A stretch of 64,000 bases of DNA from Hymenobacter glacialis. GTDB lineage: Bacteria > Bacteroidota > Bacteroidia > Cytophagales > Hymenobacteraceae. The stretch lies in the NCBI RefSeq assembly GCF_001816165.1, contig NZ_MDZC01000112.1, forward strand, positions 62,001-126,000. The letters are read 5' to 3'. The translations under genes were made by a program, and so were the position numbers. The notes under the pieces are model-generated. The model was given only the letters and a program-made list of their open reading frames with translations, did no database searches and was not told the DNA's origin. Below, piece after piece: positions 16,440-24,721 of the stretch (positions are counted from its first letter, which is position 1; every line of letters starts with the position of its first letter).

Positions 16440-16752
16440 GAAGCCTTCAGCCTAACTCTCTGTCATGCTGACGAAGGAAGCATCTTATCCCCATAGAACA
16501 ACTCGTTCGCCGGTGAATAAGATGCTTCCTTTTTTCATAGCAACTGTCATGCTTTGCAGGCTCAGCATGACAGTTCCCTCTTTCCATAAGACCAAGGAGG
16601 GTGGTTGAACCGGCTTCGAGCCTATCTTAACGAGGCTTGGCCCCGGCTCATCGATTTTTATTCATGGTACTGTCACTTCTGAGGCAAGTGCCCGTATGGT
16701 AAAAGCCGATGCGGCTCAACCCCGCTTCTTTCCTTTTCACCCCCTTATTTAT
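16440..16752. other. Intergenic region with a degraded repeat
   Basis: 313 bases between two secreted genes of the same family. The first 136 bases hold a broken copy of the palindromic repeat; the rest (about 16576-16752) carries no feature I can support beyond a presumed promoter. Confidence 0.5.
16461..16575. repeat. Palindromic repeat family, copy 3, degenerate
   Basis: Two nested or adjacent inverted repeats: GGAAGCATCTTAT (16476-16488) against ATAAGATGCTTCC near 16517-16529, and AACTGTCATGCT (16542-16553) against AGCATGACAGTT (16564-16575). Both use the TCATGCTG and GAAGCATC words of the family. It looks like a rearranged or decayed composite. Confidence 0.75.
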
Positions 16753-17109
16753 ATGTCCATGATACGCCTGTTATTCGCCTCAGCGGTATTGTTTGCTATG
16801 ACCTTGGCCGATGCCAACGCCCAAACGCCATCACGCGCCGCGCGCAAGAAAGTAGCGCCCTACTCGGCTCGCGGTCCCCGCAAGCCACCTGTCAAAATCA
16901 ACCCCCGTACCGGTAAGCCCTTTGGCTACGGCGTGTCGCAGGACCTGAAAGATGGCACCGCTTACCTGGCACCCGGCGTGCCCATGCGCAAGCAGGAAGG
17001 CTACAATGCCAACGGCGGCTACAATGACAACCGCACGCGCAAGCCCATGCCCAAGAAGGCGGCTAACAGTTCGCTCAGCCGCGACAGCAACACCCCGGCT
17101 AAAAAGTAA
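16753..17109 (+). CDS. Small secreted basic protein, APGxP family member C
   Basis: A 118-residue protein with a signal peptide (MIRLLFASAVLFAMTLADANA, cleavage before QTPS). The mature protein is strongly basic. It contains PYSARGPRK (36-44), FGYGVSQ (57-63) and YLAPGVPMR (71-79), the same motifs as the preceding gene but in the opposite order, suggesting rearranged modules. The start is the ATG at 16753 or 16759; the upstream extension to 16696 spoils the signal peptide. It converges closely (15 nt) on the M16 peptidase gene. Function unknown. Confidence 0.7.
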   Translation: MSMIRLLFASAVLFAMTLADANAQTPSRAARKKVAPYSARGPRKPPVKINPRTGKPFGYGVSQDLKDGTAYLAPGVPMRKQEGYNANGGYNDNRTRKPMPKKAANSSLSRDSNTPAKK

Positions 17110-17124
17110 CCGGAGCGTCCTGCC

Positions 17125-18360
17125 TTACACTGCCTCGTAGTAAAGGGTGCTGCAGTTTTCGGGCCGTAGCACGCTTTGCGCAGCGGTGCGCACGTCGGCC
17201 ACGGTCACGGCCTGAATGCGGCGGCTTTCGTCGTTCACTAGGTTGGCATCGCCCTGCAGCTTGCTGTATGCCAGGTTGAGGGCGCGGTTCAATAGGTCAA
17301 TTTCTTCAAAAACCAGGCTGCTCTCGGCCTGGTTTTTTACTTTTTCCAGTTCCTGCGCGTCCACGTCCTGGGCCAGGAACTCAGCCACCACGGCTTCTAC
17401 CGCCGCATTGGCCGCCTTCAGGTCCACACCCGTGTTGAGCTTGCCGCTGATGATGAGCAGGCCCGGGTCGAGCGAGCCGGTGAGGGAGGCTGAAATATTG
17501 TTGAACAGGGCTTGCTCCTTCACCAGGCGCTGGTGCAGGCGCGCCGACTTGCCCCGGCCCAGCACATCGCTGAGCAGGTCCACGGCGTGGTAGCCGTCAT
17601 CGCCGCGGGCAGGCATGTGGTAGGCTTTATAAATGGCGCTCAGGGGCACCGTGGCCGAGGCCGTGAGGTGCCGGGCTTCCTGCTGCGCGGGCTCGGTGGG
17701 CAGCTGGCGCTGGTAGGCCGGGCCACCGGGAATGGGGCCAAACCACTTTTCAGCCAGGCGGCGTACTTCGGCCTCGCTCACGGCACCGGCCACCACCAGC
17801 ACGGCGTTCTGGGGCGCGTAGTGCTTCTGGAAAAAGCCGCGCACGTCGTCCATCACCGCGTTTTCGATGTGCGAAATCTCCTTGCCAATGGTGTTCCACT
17901 GGTAGGGGTGGGTGTTGTAGGCCAAGGGCTTGAGCTTAAGCCACACGTCGCCGTAGGGTTGGTTGAGGTAGCTCTGCTTGAACTCTTCCACCACCACTTT
18001 CCGCTGCACTTCCAGCCCGTTTTCGGAAAAAGCCAAGTTCAGCATCCGGTCGCTCTCCAGCCAAAAGCCGGTTTCGAGGTTGGCCGCGGGCAGCGAGAGG
18101 TAGTAGTTGGTGACGTCGGAGGAGGTGAAAGCGTTGTTTTCGCCGCCCACGCGCTGCAGCGGCTCGTCGTAGCTGGGAATGTTCACCGAACCGGAAAACA
18201 TAAGGTGCTCAAACAGGTGCGCAAAGCCGGTGTGTTCGGCGTCCTCATCGCGCGAGCCCACGTCGTACATGACGTTGAGCACGGCCATGGGAGTAGAAAA
18301 ATCTTCGTGAACGATGCAACGCAGGCCGTTGTCGAGGGTGAATTCGGTGAAGTGAATCAT
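17125..18360 (-). CDS. M16 family zinc peptidase
   Basis: A 411-residue pitrilysin/insulinase-type peptidase. The inverted zinc motif HxxEH is present at residues 48-52 (HLFEH), with the distal acidic ligand in VVVEEFKQS at about 125. The architecture is an active N-terminal M16 domain plus a second structural half (from about 190, with the R/Y-type end). No signal peptide is seen, so it is either cytosolic or exported another way. MIHFTEFTLDNGLRCIVHED at the ATG 18360 is the canonical opening. It may process peptides; the substrate is unknown. Confidence 0.93.
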   Translation of the reverse strand: MIHFTEFTLDNGLRCIVHEDFSTPMAVLNVMYDVGSRDEDAEHTGFAHLFEHLMFSGSVNIPSYDEPLQRVGGENNAFTSSDVTNYYLSLPAANLETGFWLESDRMLNLAFSENGLEVQRKVVVEEFKQSYLNQPYGDVWLKLKPLAYNTHPYQWNTIGKEISHIENAVMDDVRGFFQKHYAPQNAVLVVAGAVSEAEVRRLAEKWFGPIPGGPAYQRQLPTEPAQQEARHLTASATVPLSAIYKAYHMPARGDDGYHAVDLLSDVLGRGKSARLHQRLVKEQALFNNISASLTGSLDPGLLIISGKLNTGVDLKAANAAVEAVVAEFLAQDVDAQELEKVKNQAESSLVFEEIDLLNRALNLAYSKLQGDANLVNDESRRIQAVTVADVRTAAQSVLRPENCSTLYYEAV

Positions 18361-18435
18361 AATATCAAAAATTGCAAAACGAATACAAAGGGAGGCAGCC
18401 GGGGCCGCCAGCACTGCTGCCCGCCGGCCCGAAAG

Positions 18436-19925
18436 TTAGGGCCGGGCGTTTAGGCGCAGGGTTACGCACGAATCGGTTTGGAGGACCAGCTGGGTGCGAT
18501 ACTGCCTTTCCCAGGCCCGCCGCAGGACTGCCCCACACACAACCACCAACTGGCCCGTTGGGGTTTCAGCTATTTTCTGGGGCGGCACCCGCACAATGCG
18601 ATGGCCAGCCTGCCGCTCCATGGCGGCCTTGTAAAACACGGGGCTGTCGTTAAAAATGCTGTCCTCGGCCAGGTAGTAGCTGCGCACCGCGGGCAGGGCG
18701 GCGGCCTGGTGGCGCAAGTGGTTGCCCACCAATAAAGACGGCACATTGTAGCGGCGGTCGAAAAAGCGGGCCAGAGTCCGGCACTGGGCCCAGTAGGGCA
18801 GGGCCACCACCAGCGCCACGGCTGCCAGCCGCGCCGCCAGGCCCGGCCGCCAATGCTGCTGGGCCGCCACGGCCCGGGCCATTTGCAGCAGGCCGCTGGC
18901 CGTGAGCAGTGCCAGCAGCGGATAGATGGGCGCATCGTACCACGCAGCCGGGTTTGGGTAAAGGCCAGCACAACCATCAGCGAGCCCACTACGCAAACCA
19001 CGAACCGCGCCAGCAGCCGCCCCGGGCTACCCGCCGGCAGCTGCCAGCCCAGCAGCCCCGCCAGCAGCGCCGGAACCAGCCAAAACATAAACTTGACTTC
19101 CATGAGGCTGGTCAGGTACCAATACACTTCTGTGGTGTGGCCCTCCAGCTGGTTTAGGGCCGGGCCGCCCAACTCAAATTCCCACACGGCTTGCAGGTAG
19201 CCGGGGGCCGCGTGCTCGCGCACGGCATACCAGGCCGCCATGCCGGCCAGCAGCCCCAGCACCGCCAGCCAGGGCGCCACCCGCCGCAGACGCTGGCCCT
19301 GGCCCAGCGCAAAGGTGGCCAGCAGCAAGCCCGGCCCAAACAGCAGCCCGGCCACGCCCTTGGTAAAGGCCGCCAAAAAGAAAAACAGCCCCGCCTGCCA
19401 GGCGTGGCGGCTGCGGCCCTCGGCCAGGTAGCGCAGCCAGGTGAGCGCCCCAAGGGTGGTCCAAAGCGTGAGCAGGGCATCAAAGTCGCCGGTGCGGGTG
19501 ACGTGCTCCTGCACGTAGCCGGCCGAGGTGAGCAGGATGAGCGCCGCCAGCAGCCCGCCTTCCCAGCTGCCCAGCCACCGGCGCCCGGCCTGGTACACCA
19601 CCAGCGCGGTAGCCAGCGCCGCCAGCGCGGCCGGCAGCCGCAAGCCCAGCTCAGTAGGCCCCAGCAGCTTGAAGCTGACGGCCAGCAGCCACGGCCACAG
19701 TGGCGGCTTGCAGTTCCAGAGGTCGGGCAGCTGCAGGCCGTCGCGCATCACCAGCCACTCGTGGTTGCGCAGAATGTTGAGGCCGTTGAGGCCCGTGCGG
19801 GCTTCGTCCCACTGCTGCACCGGGTGGCTGCCCAGCAGCCAGAACAAGGGCATGTAGGCCACGGCCATCACCAGAAGTATGGGGCCGATGCGCCGGGAAA
19901 GGGTGCGAAAAAGGGAAGGGGGCAC
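18436..19925 (-). pseudogene. GT39/ArnT-like glycosyltransferase with frameshift
   Basis: A polytopic GT-C glycosyltransferase. The first part (19925 to about 18950) has an N-terminal helix, the catalytic-loop signature VQQWDEARTGLNGLNI, WNCKPPLWPWLLA and several membrane helices. It reads VLAFTQTRL and then loses sense. The rest resumes in another frame as AAWYDAPIYPLLALL, the block that should follow, and runs to 18436. Around 18943-18950 the minus strand reads CTGCGTGGTAC where CTGGCGTGGTAC would restore the frame, so one base seems missing. This is either a true inactivating mutation or a sequencing or assembly error. Intact length would be about 496 residues. Confidence 0.85.
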
Positions 19926-20118
19926 GAAAAAGACTGGTAAACTGCGACAAGCGGGCGAATGCGCAAGGGGCTTACACCTGGCAAGTTAAAGTAAAGCGCC
20001 GCGATGAGCAATGCTGACCATGCACGAGCAGGACCGGCTGGTTAAATTCGGGGCATAAGATTTGATACAGGAAATATTCTATTAAGAGCCGCCTCCTCCT
20101 GCTTTTTCCGGTATCCAC

Positions 20119-20721
20119 ATGCCCTCAACTATACCCGTTGCTTTCCTGAAAAAGTCCAGCCTGCTGCTCCTGCTGCCGCTGCTCATGGGCTGCGAAGACT
20201 CGCTGGATAAGCTCTACCCCAAAGCCCAGCCCGTGCAGTTGCCCGCCGAAACTACCACCGGCGCCAACGTGCTCGGCTGCCGCCTGAACGGTGACGTATG
20301 GGAGGCCAACAATACCGCCACGCTCACCGGCAAAGTGTTGACTCCCACCGCGCACTACCGCAACGGCGAGCTGCGCATCGACGCCTTTCGGCGCTTGCAG
20401 GTAACCGGCCCAGTCACCAACATTCACTTCACGGTGGCCGGCGCTACCAGGCCCGGCGTGTACCAGCTGCGCGCGGCGGAGCAGAAATCCGGCAGTTTCG
20501 CTACGCTGGAAACCGCCAGCGGGCGGCTGCAATACGCCACCAACGCCCGCCAGACGGGCAAGCTCACCATCACCCGCCTCGACACTACCGGGGCGCATCC
20601 CGTGGTATCCGGCCGCTTTGAGTTGCGCGCCGCGCCCACGCAACCCGCCGTGCACACCACCGACCTGCCGGCCCACGTGCAGCTAACCGAGGGCCGGTTC
20701 GATATTCAGCTGAGCCGCTAG
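20119..20721 (+). CDS. DUF6252-like lipoprotein
   Basis: A 200-residue protein with a lipoprotein signal peptide (KKSSLLLLLPLLMGC; acylated Cys at about residue 25). The mature part opens with ETTTGANVLGCRLNGDVWEA, the TxxGANTFGCxxNGxxW motif of a Bacteroidota lipoprotein family (DUF6252-type), followed by a beta-sandwich of short strands to the end. It is probably anchored to the outer or inner membrane facing the periplasm. The upstream gene is the frameshifted glycosyltransferase on the other strand. Function unknown. Confidence 0.78.
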   Translation: MPSTIPVAFLKKSSLLLLLPLLMGCEDSLDKLYPKAQPVQLPAETTTGANVLGCRLNGDVWEANNTATLTGKVLTPTAHYRNGELRIDAFRRLQVTGPVTNIHFTVAGATRPGVYQLRAAEQKSGSFATLETASGRLQYATNARQTGKLTITRLDTTGAHPVVSGRFELRAAPTQPAVHTTDLPAHVQLTEGRFDIQLSR

Positions 20722-20816
20722 CCGGACGAGCAAGCAGAAGCATCTTTGCTTTTGTCGGATTCCCACGTGTCCTCCACCCACCCCTGGCATGCCGAGGCGC
20801 CGCAACTTGGGCGTGT

Positions 20817-21359
20817 TCACCGGCTGTGTCCGAATGACACCCGCCGAAACAGCCAGGCTGCCAGTAGCCATAACCCAACAAAAAACGCCGTCGCCAGCAC
20901 CTCCACTGATTTCAGTTCTATTCTAGGCTCTGTGGTCAGCAGCGCCAACAGCGGCACCGCCGCCTGCGTGAGCGCGGCAGCCAGCATGGCACGGGCCATG
21001 CCGGAGGCTCGCAGCCGCCCCAGCAGGGCCCCGGCCACGGCCACGATGGGCACCGCGGCGCACAGCACGTTGGCCGGATTGGGCCCGCTGCCAATAAAGC
21101 CCACAGCCGCATTCACCCAAACAACCAGCAGCCCAGCAGCCAGCGCCACGCCCGAGCCCAGGCGGTAAGCAGCATTGCCAGACCGGTTTATCAGCAGCAG
21201 ATAAGCCATGCCAGTGCCGAAGAGCAGCGTGCCCATAAATACGAAATCGGACAAGGTCCACTTCACTTCCTGGGTGAATTGCATGGCCACCAAGGGCACA
21301 AGCAACACAAGGGCGGTGGCTAGTGCCAGGCGAACGATGGATTTGAGGGCCAGGGTCAT
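20817..21359 (-). CDS. Hypothetical integral membrane protein
   Basis: A 180-residue protein with about five membrane helices: 10-28, 39-60, 70-92, 96-115 and a C-terminal one ending in LWLLAAWLFRRVSF. The ATG at 21359 gives MTLALKSIVRLALATALVL; the frame continues upstream to 21563 without protein-like sequence. It is divergently placed from the E1 dehydrogenase gene across a 264-base region holding two dyads and a promoter. No family recognised. Confidence 0.7.
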   Translation of the reverse strand: MTLALKSIVRLALATALVLLVPLVAMQFTQEVKWTLSDFVFMGTLLFGTGMAYLLLINRSGNAAYRLGSGVALAAGLLVVWVNAAVGFIGSGPNPANVLCAAVPIVAVAGALLGRLRASGMARAMLAAALTQAAVPLLALLTTEPRIELKSVEVLATAFFVGLWLLAAWLFRRVSFGHSR

Positions 21360-21460
21360 GAGAGCGGGAGTTAGAAGGAAAAAAGAAAGTGGCGCCGTAG
21401 GCAGACGACCTCTGTGCTGGTTGCCTGGTGGGCTGGCCAGCAAAAGGTAAAAGGTGATAA

Positions 21461-21498
21461 CAATACAAATTAAACAAAAGAACTTTGTATTGCAAAGT
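21461..21498. promoter_or_regulatory. Two overlapping dyads, candidate operator
   Basis: CAATACAAA (21461-21469) is an exact inverted copy of TTTGTATTG (21484-21492), and overlapping it ACTTTG-TATTG-CAAAGT (21482-21498) is a second perfect dyad with 6-nt arms. The site is about 100 bases upstream of the membrane-protein gene at 21359. Its symmetric AT-rich form suits a winged-helix repressor, but no regulator gene is nearby. The role is inferred. Confidence 0.4.
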
Positions 21499-21557
21499 GA
21501 ATGTGGTAAAAATTTTGGTCTCCGGGTGCGTTGCCAAGTGCTTGGGCCAATTGCCGG

Positions 21558-21586
21558 TTGCACTCAGTGAGTGCATGATACCTTTG
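21558..21586 (+). promoter_or_regulatory. Promoter of the E1 dehydrogenase gene with an internal palindrome
   Basis: TTG at 21558-21560 and TACCTTTG at 21579-21586 are 18 nt apart and fit the Bacteroidota consensus (TTG, 17-23 nt, TAnnTTTG). Transcription should begin near 21592, about 30 nt before the ATG at 21624. A perfect palindrome TGCACTCA-G-TGAGTGCA (21559-21575) occupies the spacer between the two boxes, the position expected for a repressor site. Confidence 0.6.
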
Positions 21587-21623
21587 TTGTAATGCTGCCA
21601 ACGCTTCGGCCCCAACTTTTGCT

Positions 21624-23603
21624 ATGAATTTCAATCGCCTCGACCTTTCCAATGAAACCCTGCTGCACCTTTACCAGCACCTGCTGCGGCCCCGACTGAT
21701 TGAGGAGAAAATGCTGATTTTGCTGCGCCAGGGCAAGATAAGTAAGTGGTTTTCAGGCATTGGGCAGGAAGCCATTTCGGTGGGCAGCACCCTGGCCCTG
21801 GAACCCGACGAATACATTTTGCCGCTGCACCGCAACCTGGGCGTGTTCACGGGGCGCGAGGTGCCGCTGGGGCGCCTCTTTGCGCAGTGGCAGGGCAAGC
21901 GCACCGGCTTCACCAAGGGCCGCGACCGCAGCTTTCACTTCGGCAGCAACGAGCACCACATCGTGGGCATGATTTCGCACCTGGGGCCGCAGCTGGCCGT
22001 GGCCGGCGGCATTGCCCTGGCCGACGTGCTCGACAAAAAGCCCAAAGTGACCCTGACCTACAGCGGCGATGGCGGCGCCTCCGAAGGCGACTTCCACGAG
22101 GCCCTGAACGTGGCTGCCGTGTGGCAGCTGCCGGTCATTTTTGTTATCGAGAACAACGGTTACGGCCTCAGCACGCCCAGCAACGAGCAGTTCCGCTTCA
22201 AGTCCTTCGTAGACAAAGGCCCGGCCTACGGCATGGACGCCGTGCAGGTAGACGGCAACAACGTGCTGGAAGTGTACAGCACCGTGAAGCGCCTGGCCGA
22301 GGACCTGCGCCAAAACCCGCGCCCCGTGCTGGTGGAAGCCCTCACCTTCCGGATGCGCGGCCACGAAGAAGCCAGCGGCACCAAGTACGTGCCCCAGAGC
22401 CTGATGGAAGAGTGGGCCCAGAAAGACCCGGTGGAGAACTACGAGAAGTGGCTCATCGAAGAAGGCATTCTGACCGAACTCGCCAAGCATACCATCCGCG
22501 AAACCATCAAAGCGGCCATTGAAGCCGGCTTACAGGAAGCCGACGCGGTGCCCATGCCCACGGCCGACGTGCAGGAGGAAATCGCGGACATGTACCAGCC
22601 CTTTGAAGCGCCCGTGACGGAAGCGCCAAAAGGGGGTGCCGCACCGGAAAAACGGTTCATCGACGCCATTCAGGAGGGCCTGCGCCAGAGCATGGAGCGC
22701 TACCCCGAGCTGGTGCTCATGGGCCAGGACATTGCCGACTACGGCGGCGTATTTAAGATTACCGAAGGCTTTGTGGCCCAGTTTGGCAAGGCGCGGGTGC
22801 GCAACACGCCGCTGTGCGAGTCGGCCATTGTGGGCGCGGGCCTAGGCCTGAGCATCAAGGGCAAGAAGAGCATGGTGGAAATGCAGTTTGCGGATTTTGT
22901 GACCTGCGGCTTCAACCAGATTGTGAACAACCTGGCCAAAAGCCACTACCGCTGGGGCCAGAACGCCGACGTGGTGGTGCGCATGCCCACCGGCGCCGGC
23001 AGCGCCGCCGGCCCGTTTCACTCGCAGAGCAACGAGGCGTGGTTCACGCACGTGCCCGGCCTGAAAGTGGTGTACCCCAGCAACCCGCACGACGCCAAGG
23101 GCCTGCTTTGCGCCGCCTTCGAAGACCCCAACCCGGTGATGTATTTCGAGCACAAAATGCTGTACCGCAGCCTCAGCGGCCCCGTGCCGGAGGTGTACTA
23201 CACCACGCCCATCGGCAAGGCCGCGCTGGCCGCGGAGGGCGACGAGCTGAGCATCATCACCTACGGCATGGGCGTGCATTGGGCGCTGCAGGTGTGCAAG
23301 GAGTTGAAGGTGTCGGCTGACATCCTCGACCTGCGCACCCTGCTGCCCTGGGACCAGGACGCTGTGCGCCGCACCGTGGAAAAAAACGGCCGCGTGCTGG
23401 TGCTGCACGAAGACACGCTCACCGGCGGCATCGGCGGCGAAATCGCGGCCTGGATTGGCGAAAACTGCTTCGAGCACCTGGACGCTCCCGTGCGCCGCGT
23501 GGCCTCGCTGGATACCGCCATTCCGTTTGCGCCGCCGCTGGAAGCCGCTTTCCTGCCCCAGCAGCGCCTGCGCGAGCAGGTAGCGGCCTTGCGCAACTAC
23601 TAA
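21624..23603 (+). CDS. Fused alpha/beta E1 of a 2-oxoacid dehydrogenase
   Basis: A 659-residue thiamine-diphosphate dehydrogenase in which the E1 alpha (about 1-320) and E1 beta (about 345-659) chains are fused through a short linker (VTEAPKGGAAPEKR). The alpha part has the ThDP/Mg motif GDGGASEGDFHEALN...IENNGYGLSTP. The beta part has LVLMGQDIADYGGVFKITEG and the C-terminal transketolase domain (ILDLRTLLPWDQDAV, VLHEDTLTGGIGGEIAAWI). It decarboxylates a 2-oxoacid and transfers the acyl group to lipoyl-E2. Branched-chain 2-oxoacid or pyruvate are both possible substrates; E2 and E3 are not adjacent. The lipoate for its E2 would come from LipA at 26854. Confidence 0.93.
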   Translation: MNFNRLDLSNETLLHLYQHLLRPRLIEEKMLILLRQGKISKWFSGIGQEAISVGSTLALEPDEYILPLHRNLGVFTGREVPLGRLFAQWQGKRTGFTKGRDRSFHFGSNEHHIVGMISHLGPQLAVAGGIALADVLDKKPKVTLTYSGDGGASEGDFHEALNVAAVWQLPVIFVIENNGYGLSTPSNEQFRFKSFVDKGPAYGMDAVQVDGNNVLEVYSTVKRLAEDLRQNPRPVLVEALTFRMRGHEEASGTKYVPQSLMEEWAQKDPVENYEKWLIEEGILTELAKHTIRETIKAAIEAGLQEADAVPMPTADVQEEIADMYQPFEAPVTEAPKGGAAPEKRFIDAIQEGLRQSMERYPELVLMGQDIADYGGVFKITEGFVAQFGKARVRNTPLCESAIVGAGLGLSIKGKKSMVEMQFADFVTCGFNQIVNNLAKSHYRWGQNADVVVRMPTGAGSAAGPFHSQSNEAWFTHVPGLKVVYPSNPHDAKGLLCAAFEDPNPVMYFEHKMLYRSLSGPVPEVYYTTPIGKAALAAEGDELSIITYGMGVHWALQVCKELKVSADILDLRTLLPWDQDAVRRTVEKNGRVLVLHEDTLTGGIGGEIAAWIGENCFEHLDAPVRRVASLDTAIPFAPPLEAAFLPQQRLREQVAALRNY

Positions 23604-23618
23604 AATGAGCTGCGCTGA

Positions 23619-23641
23619 CCGGGCCCGATTTTCGGGCCCGG
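23619..23641. terminator. GC-rich hairpin after the E1 gene
   Basis: CCGGGCCCG (23619-23627) and CGGGCCCGG (23633-23641) form a 9-bp stem with a T-rich loop, 16 bases past the stop codon. There is no good T-tract after it, so termination is likely but not certain. Confidence 0.5.
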
Positions 23642-23688
23642 CCGCCGTATCTTTCTCTTGCTTACATTCTGAATCTGTCTGCCTTACG

Positions 23689-24246
23689 GTGAAATACTGT
23701 CTACCCGCTGTTGTTGTGCGTTGTGTGTTGGGGGCGCTGCTGCTGGCAGGCCTGGGAGGCTGTAGCCTGTACCACAGCGTTTTTCATCCCTACCGCCTGC
23801 CCACGCCTAAGCCGTCGCCGGAGTTCAAAGCCCAGCAAAAAGCTGCTAAAGCCCGCAAGAAGAATAACGAGCCTGCGGGCCTGTTCAAGAAAAGAGCCCC
23901 CGTTGAGGAGGGAGCGGCCACCGACGTATCGACGCCCACCGGCGGCTCGGTGCCGATGGCTTCGGCCTCTACCGAAGCACGGACCCTGCCCAATGGCCCC
24001 ACGGTGCGCTACGACAAGCAGGGGCTTATGAAAAAGCCCAGGCTGATGCGGCGGCGCATCAACAAACCCGCCCGCAAGCCGTTCAAGCCCGTGAAGTCCA
24101 TCCGCCACTTCTTCAAATTCAAGGCCCATGCGAAACCCAACTACAGCCCCGACCACCGGCCCGCCCGCCCCGCGCCCACTGCTGAGCCCGACATCGCGCC
24201 GGACCCTGTGCCTGCACCCGTTCCTGCTTCCAATGGCAAGCCGTAG
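23689..24246 (+). CDS. Small basic lipoprotein
   Basis: A 185-residue protein whose signal VLGALLLAGLGGCS gives a lipobox with the acylated Cys at about residue 25. I prefer the GTG at 23689; an ATG at 23605 in the same frame lies next to the E1 stop and ahead of the GC hairpin, making it unlikely. The mature chain is Lys/Arg/Pro-rich (for example KARKKNNEPAGLFKKRAPVE and PRLMRRRINKPARKPFKPVK) and probably largely disordered. Its end overlaps the next secreted gene by 14 nt. No family recognised. Confidence 0.6.
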   Translation: MKYCLPAVVVRCVLGALLLAGLGGCSLYHSVFHPYRLPTPKPSPEFKAQQKAAKARKKNNEPAGLFKKRAPVEEGAATDVSTPTGGSVPMASASTEARTLPNGPTVRYDKQGLMKKPRLMRRRINKPARKPFKPVKSIRHFFKFKAHAKPNYSPDHRPARPAPTAEPDIAPDPVPAPVPASNGKP

Positions 24247-24592
24247 CAACTGGTGGAGCGTGCTGCTGCTGGCAGTGCTGCTGTGCAGCCAGGTGGCCCA
24301 GGCCCAGATTGAACCCCAGAAGCCGGCCCAACTGAAGGCGGCCAACCGCCAGGCCCTGCGCGACGCCCACCGCACCAAATCGCCCTACAAAGACAGCCAC
24401 CTTGCCGTGAAGCCGGCCCGCCTCAAGCGCGGCCAGAGTGCCTCGCCGCAAGCCAAGGGCCTAAGCAAAGGCAAGCCCGAAGTAGATTTTGAGCCCCGGA
24501 AAGTGGGGCTGGCCAAGCCTGCTGGTTTCCTGGGGCTGCGTCGCAAAGCCACGCACCAGCCCCGGCCCACCGCGTCCGGCAAAAAAAAATGA
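24233..24592 (+). CDS. Small secreted, strongly basic protein
   Basis: A 119-residue protein with a signal peptide (WWSVLLLAVLLCSQVAQAQ, cleavage after QAQ or AQA). The mature part is rich in Lys, Arg, Pro and Ala (for example KPARLKRGQSASPQAKG) and ends in a run of lysines. The ATG at 24233 lies inside the 3' end of the preceding lipoprotein gene (14-nt overlap), implying translational coupling. The two may act together at the cell surface. No family recognised. Confidence 0.6.
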   Translation: MASRSNWWSVLLLAVLLCSQVAQAQIEPQKPAQLKAANRQALRDAHRTKSPYKDSHLAVKPARLKRGQSASPQAKGLSKGKPEVDFEPRKVGLAKPAGFLGLRRKATHQPRPTASGKKK

Positions 24593-24721
24593 ATGCTCTC
24601 CGGGAATCAAGTGTTAGTAAGTTGTTGCAACACAGTGGCGGCACCTGCCCGGTTTATATTGCCGGCCCGGTAGCCGCGCAAATTGCTGATTAATAAATTA
24701 TTGTTTTACAAACCTCGTTCT

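Noticed and set aside
18436..18996. Separate small gene next to the glycosyltransferase
   Set aside because: Its sequence (WYDAPIYPLLALL onward) is the missing C-terminal half of the glycosyltransferase in another frame, so it is one broken gene and not two.
23605..23688. ATG start for the small lipoprotein right after the E1 stop
   Set aside because: It would place a GC-rich hairpin inside the coding region and 28 residues before a good lipoprotein signal; the GTG at 23689 fits better, although this is not proven.
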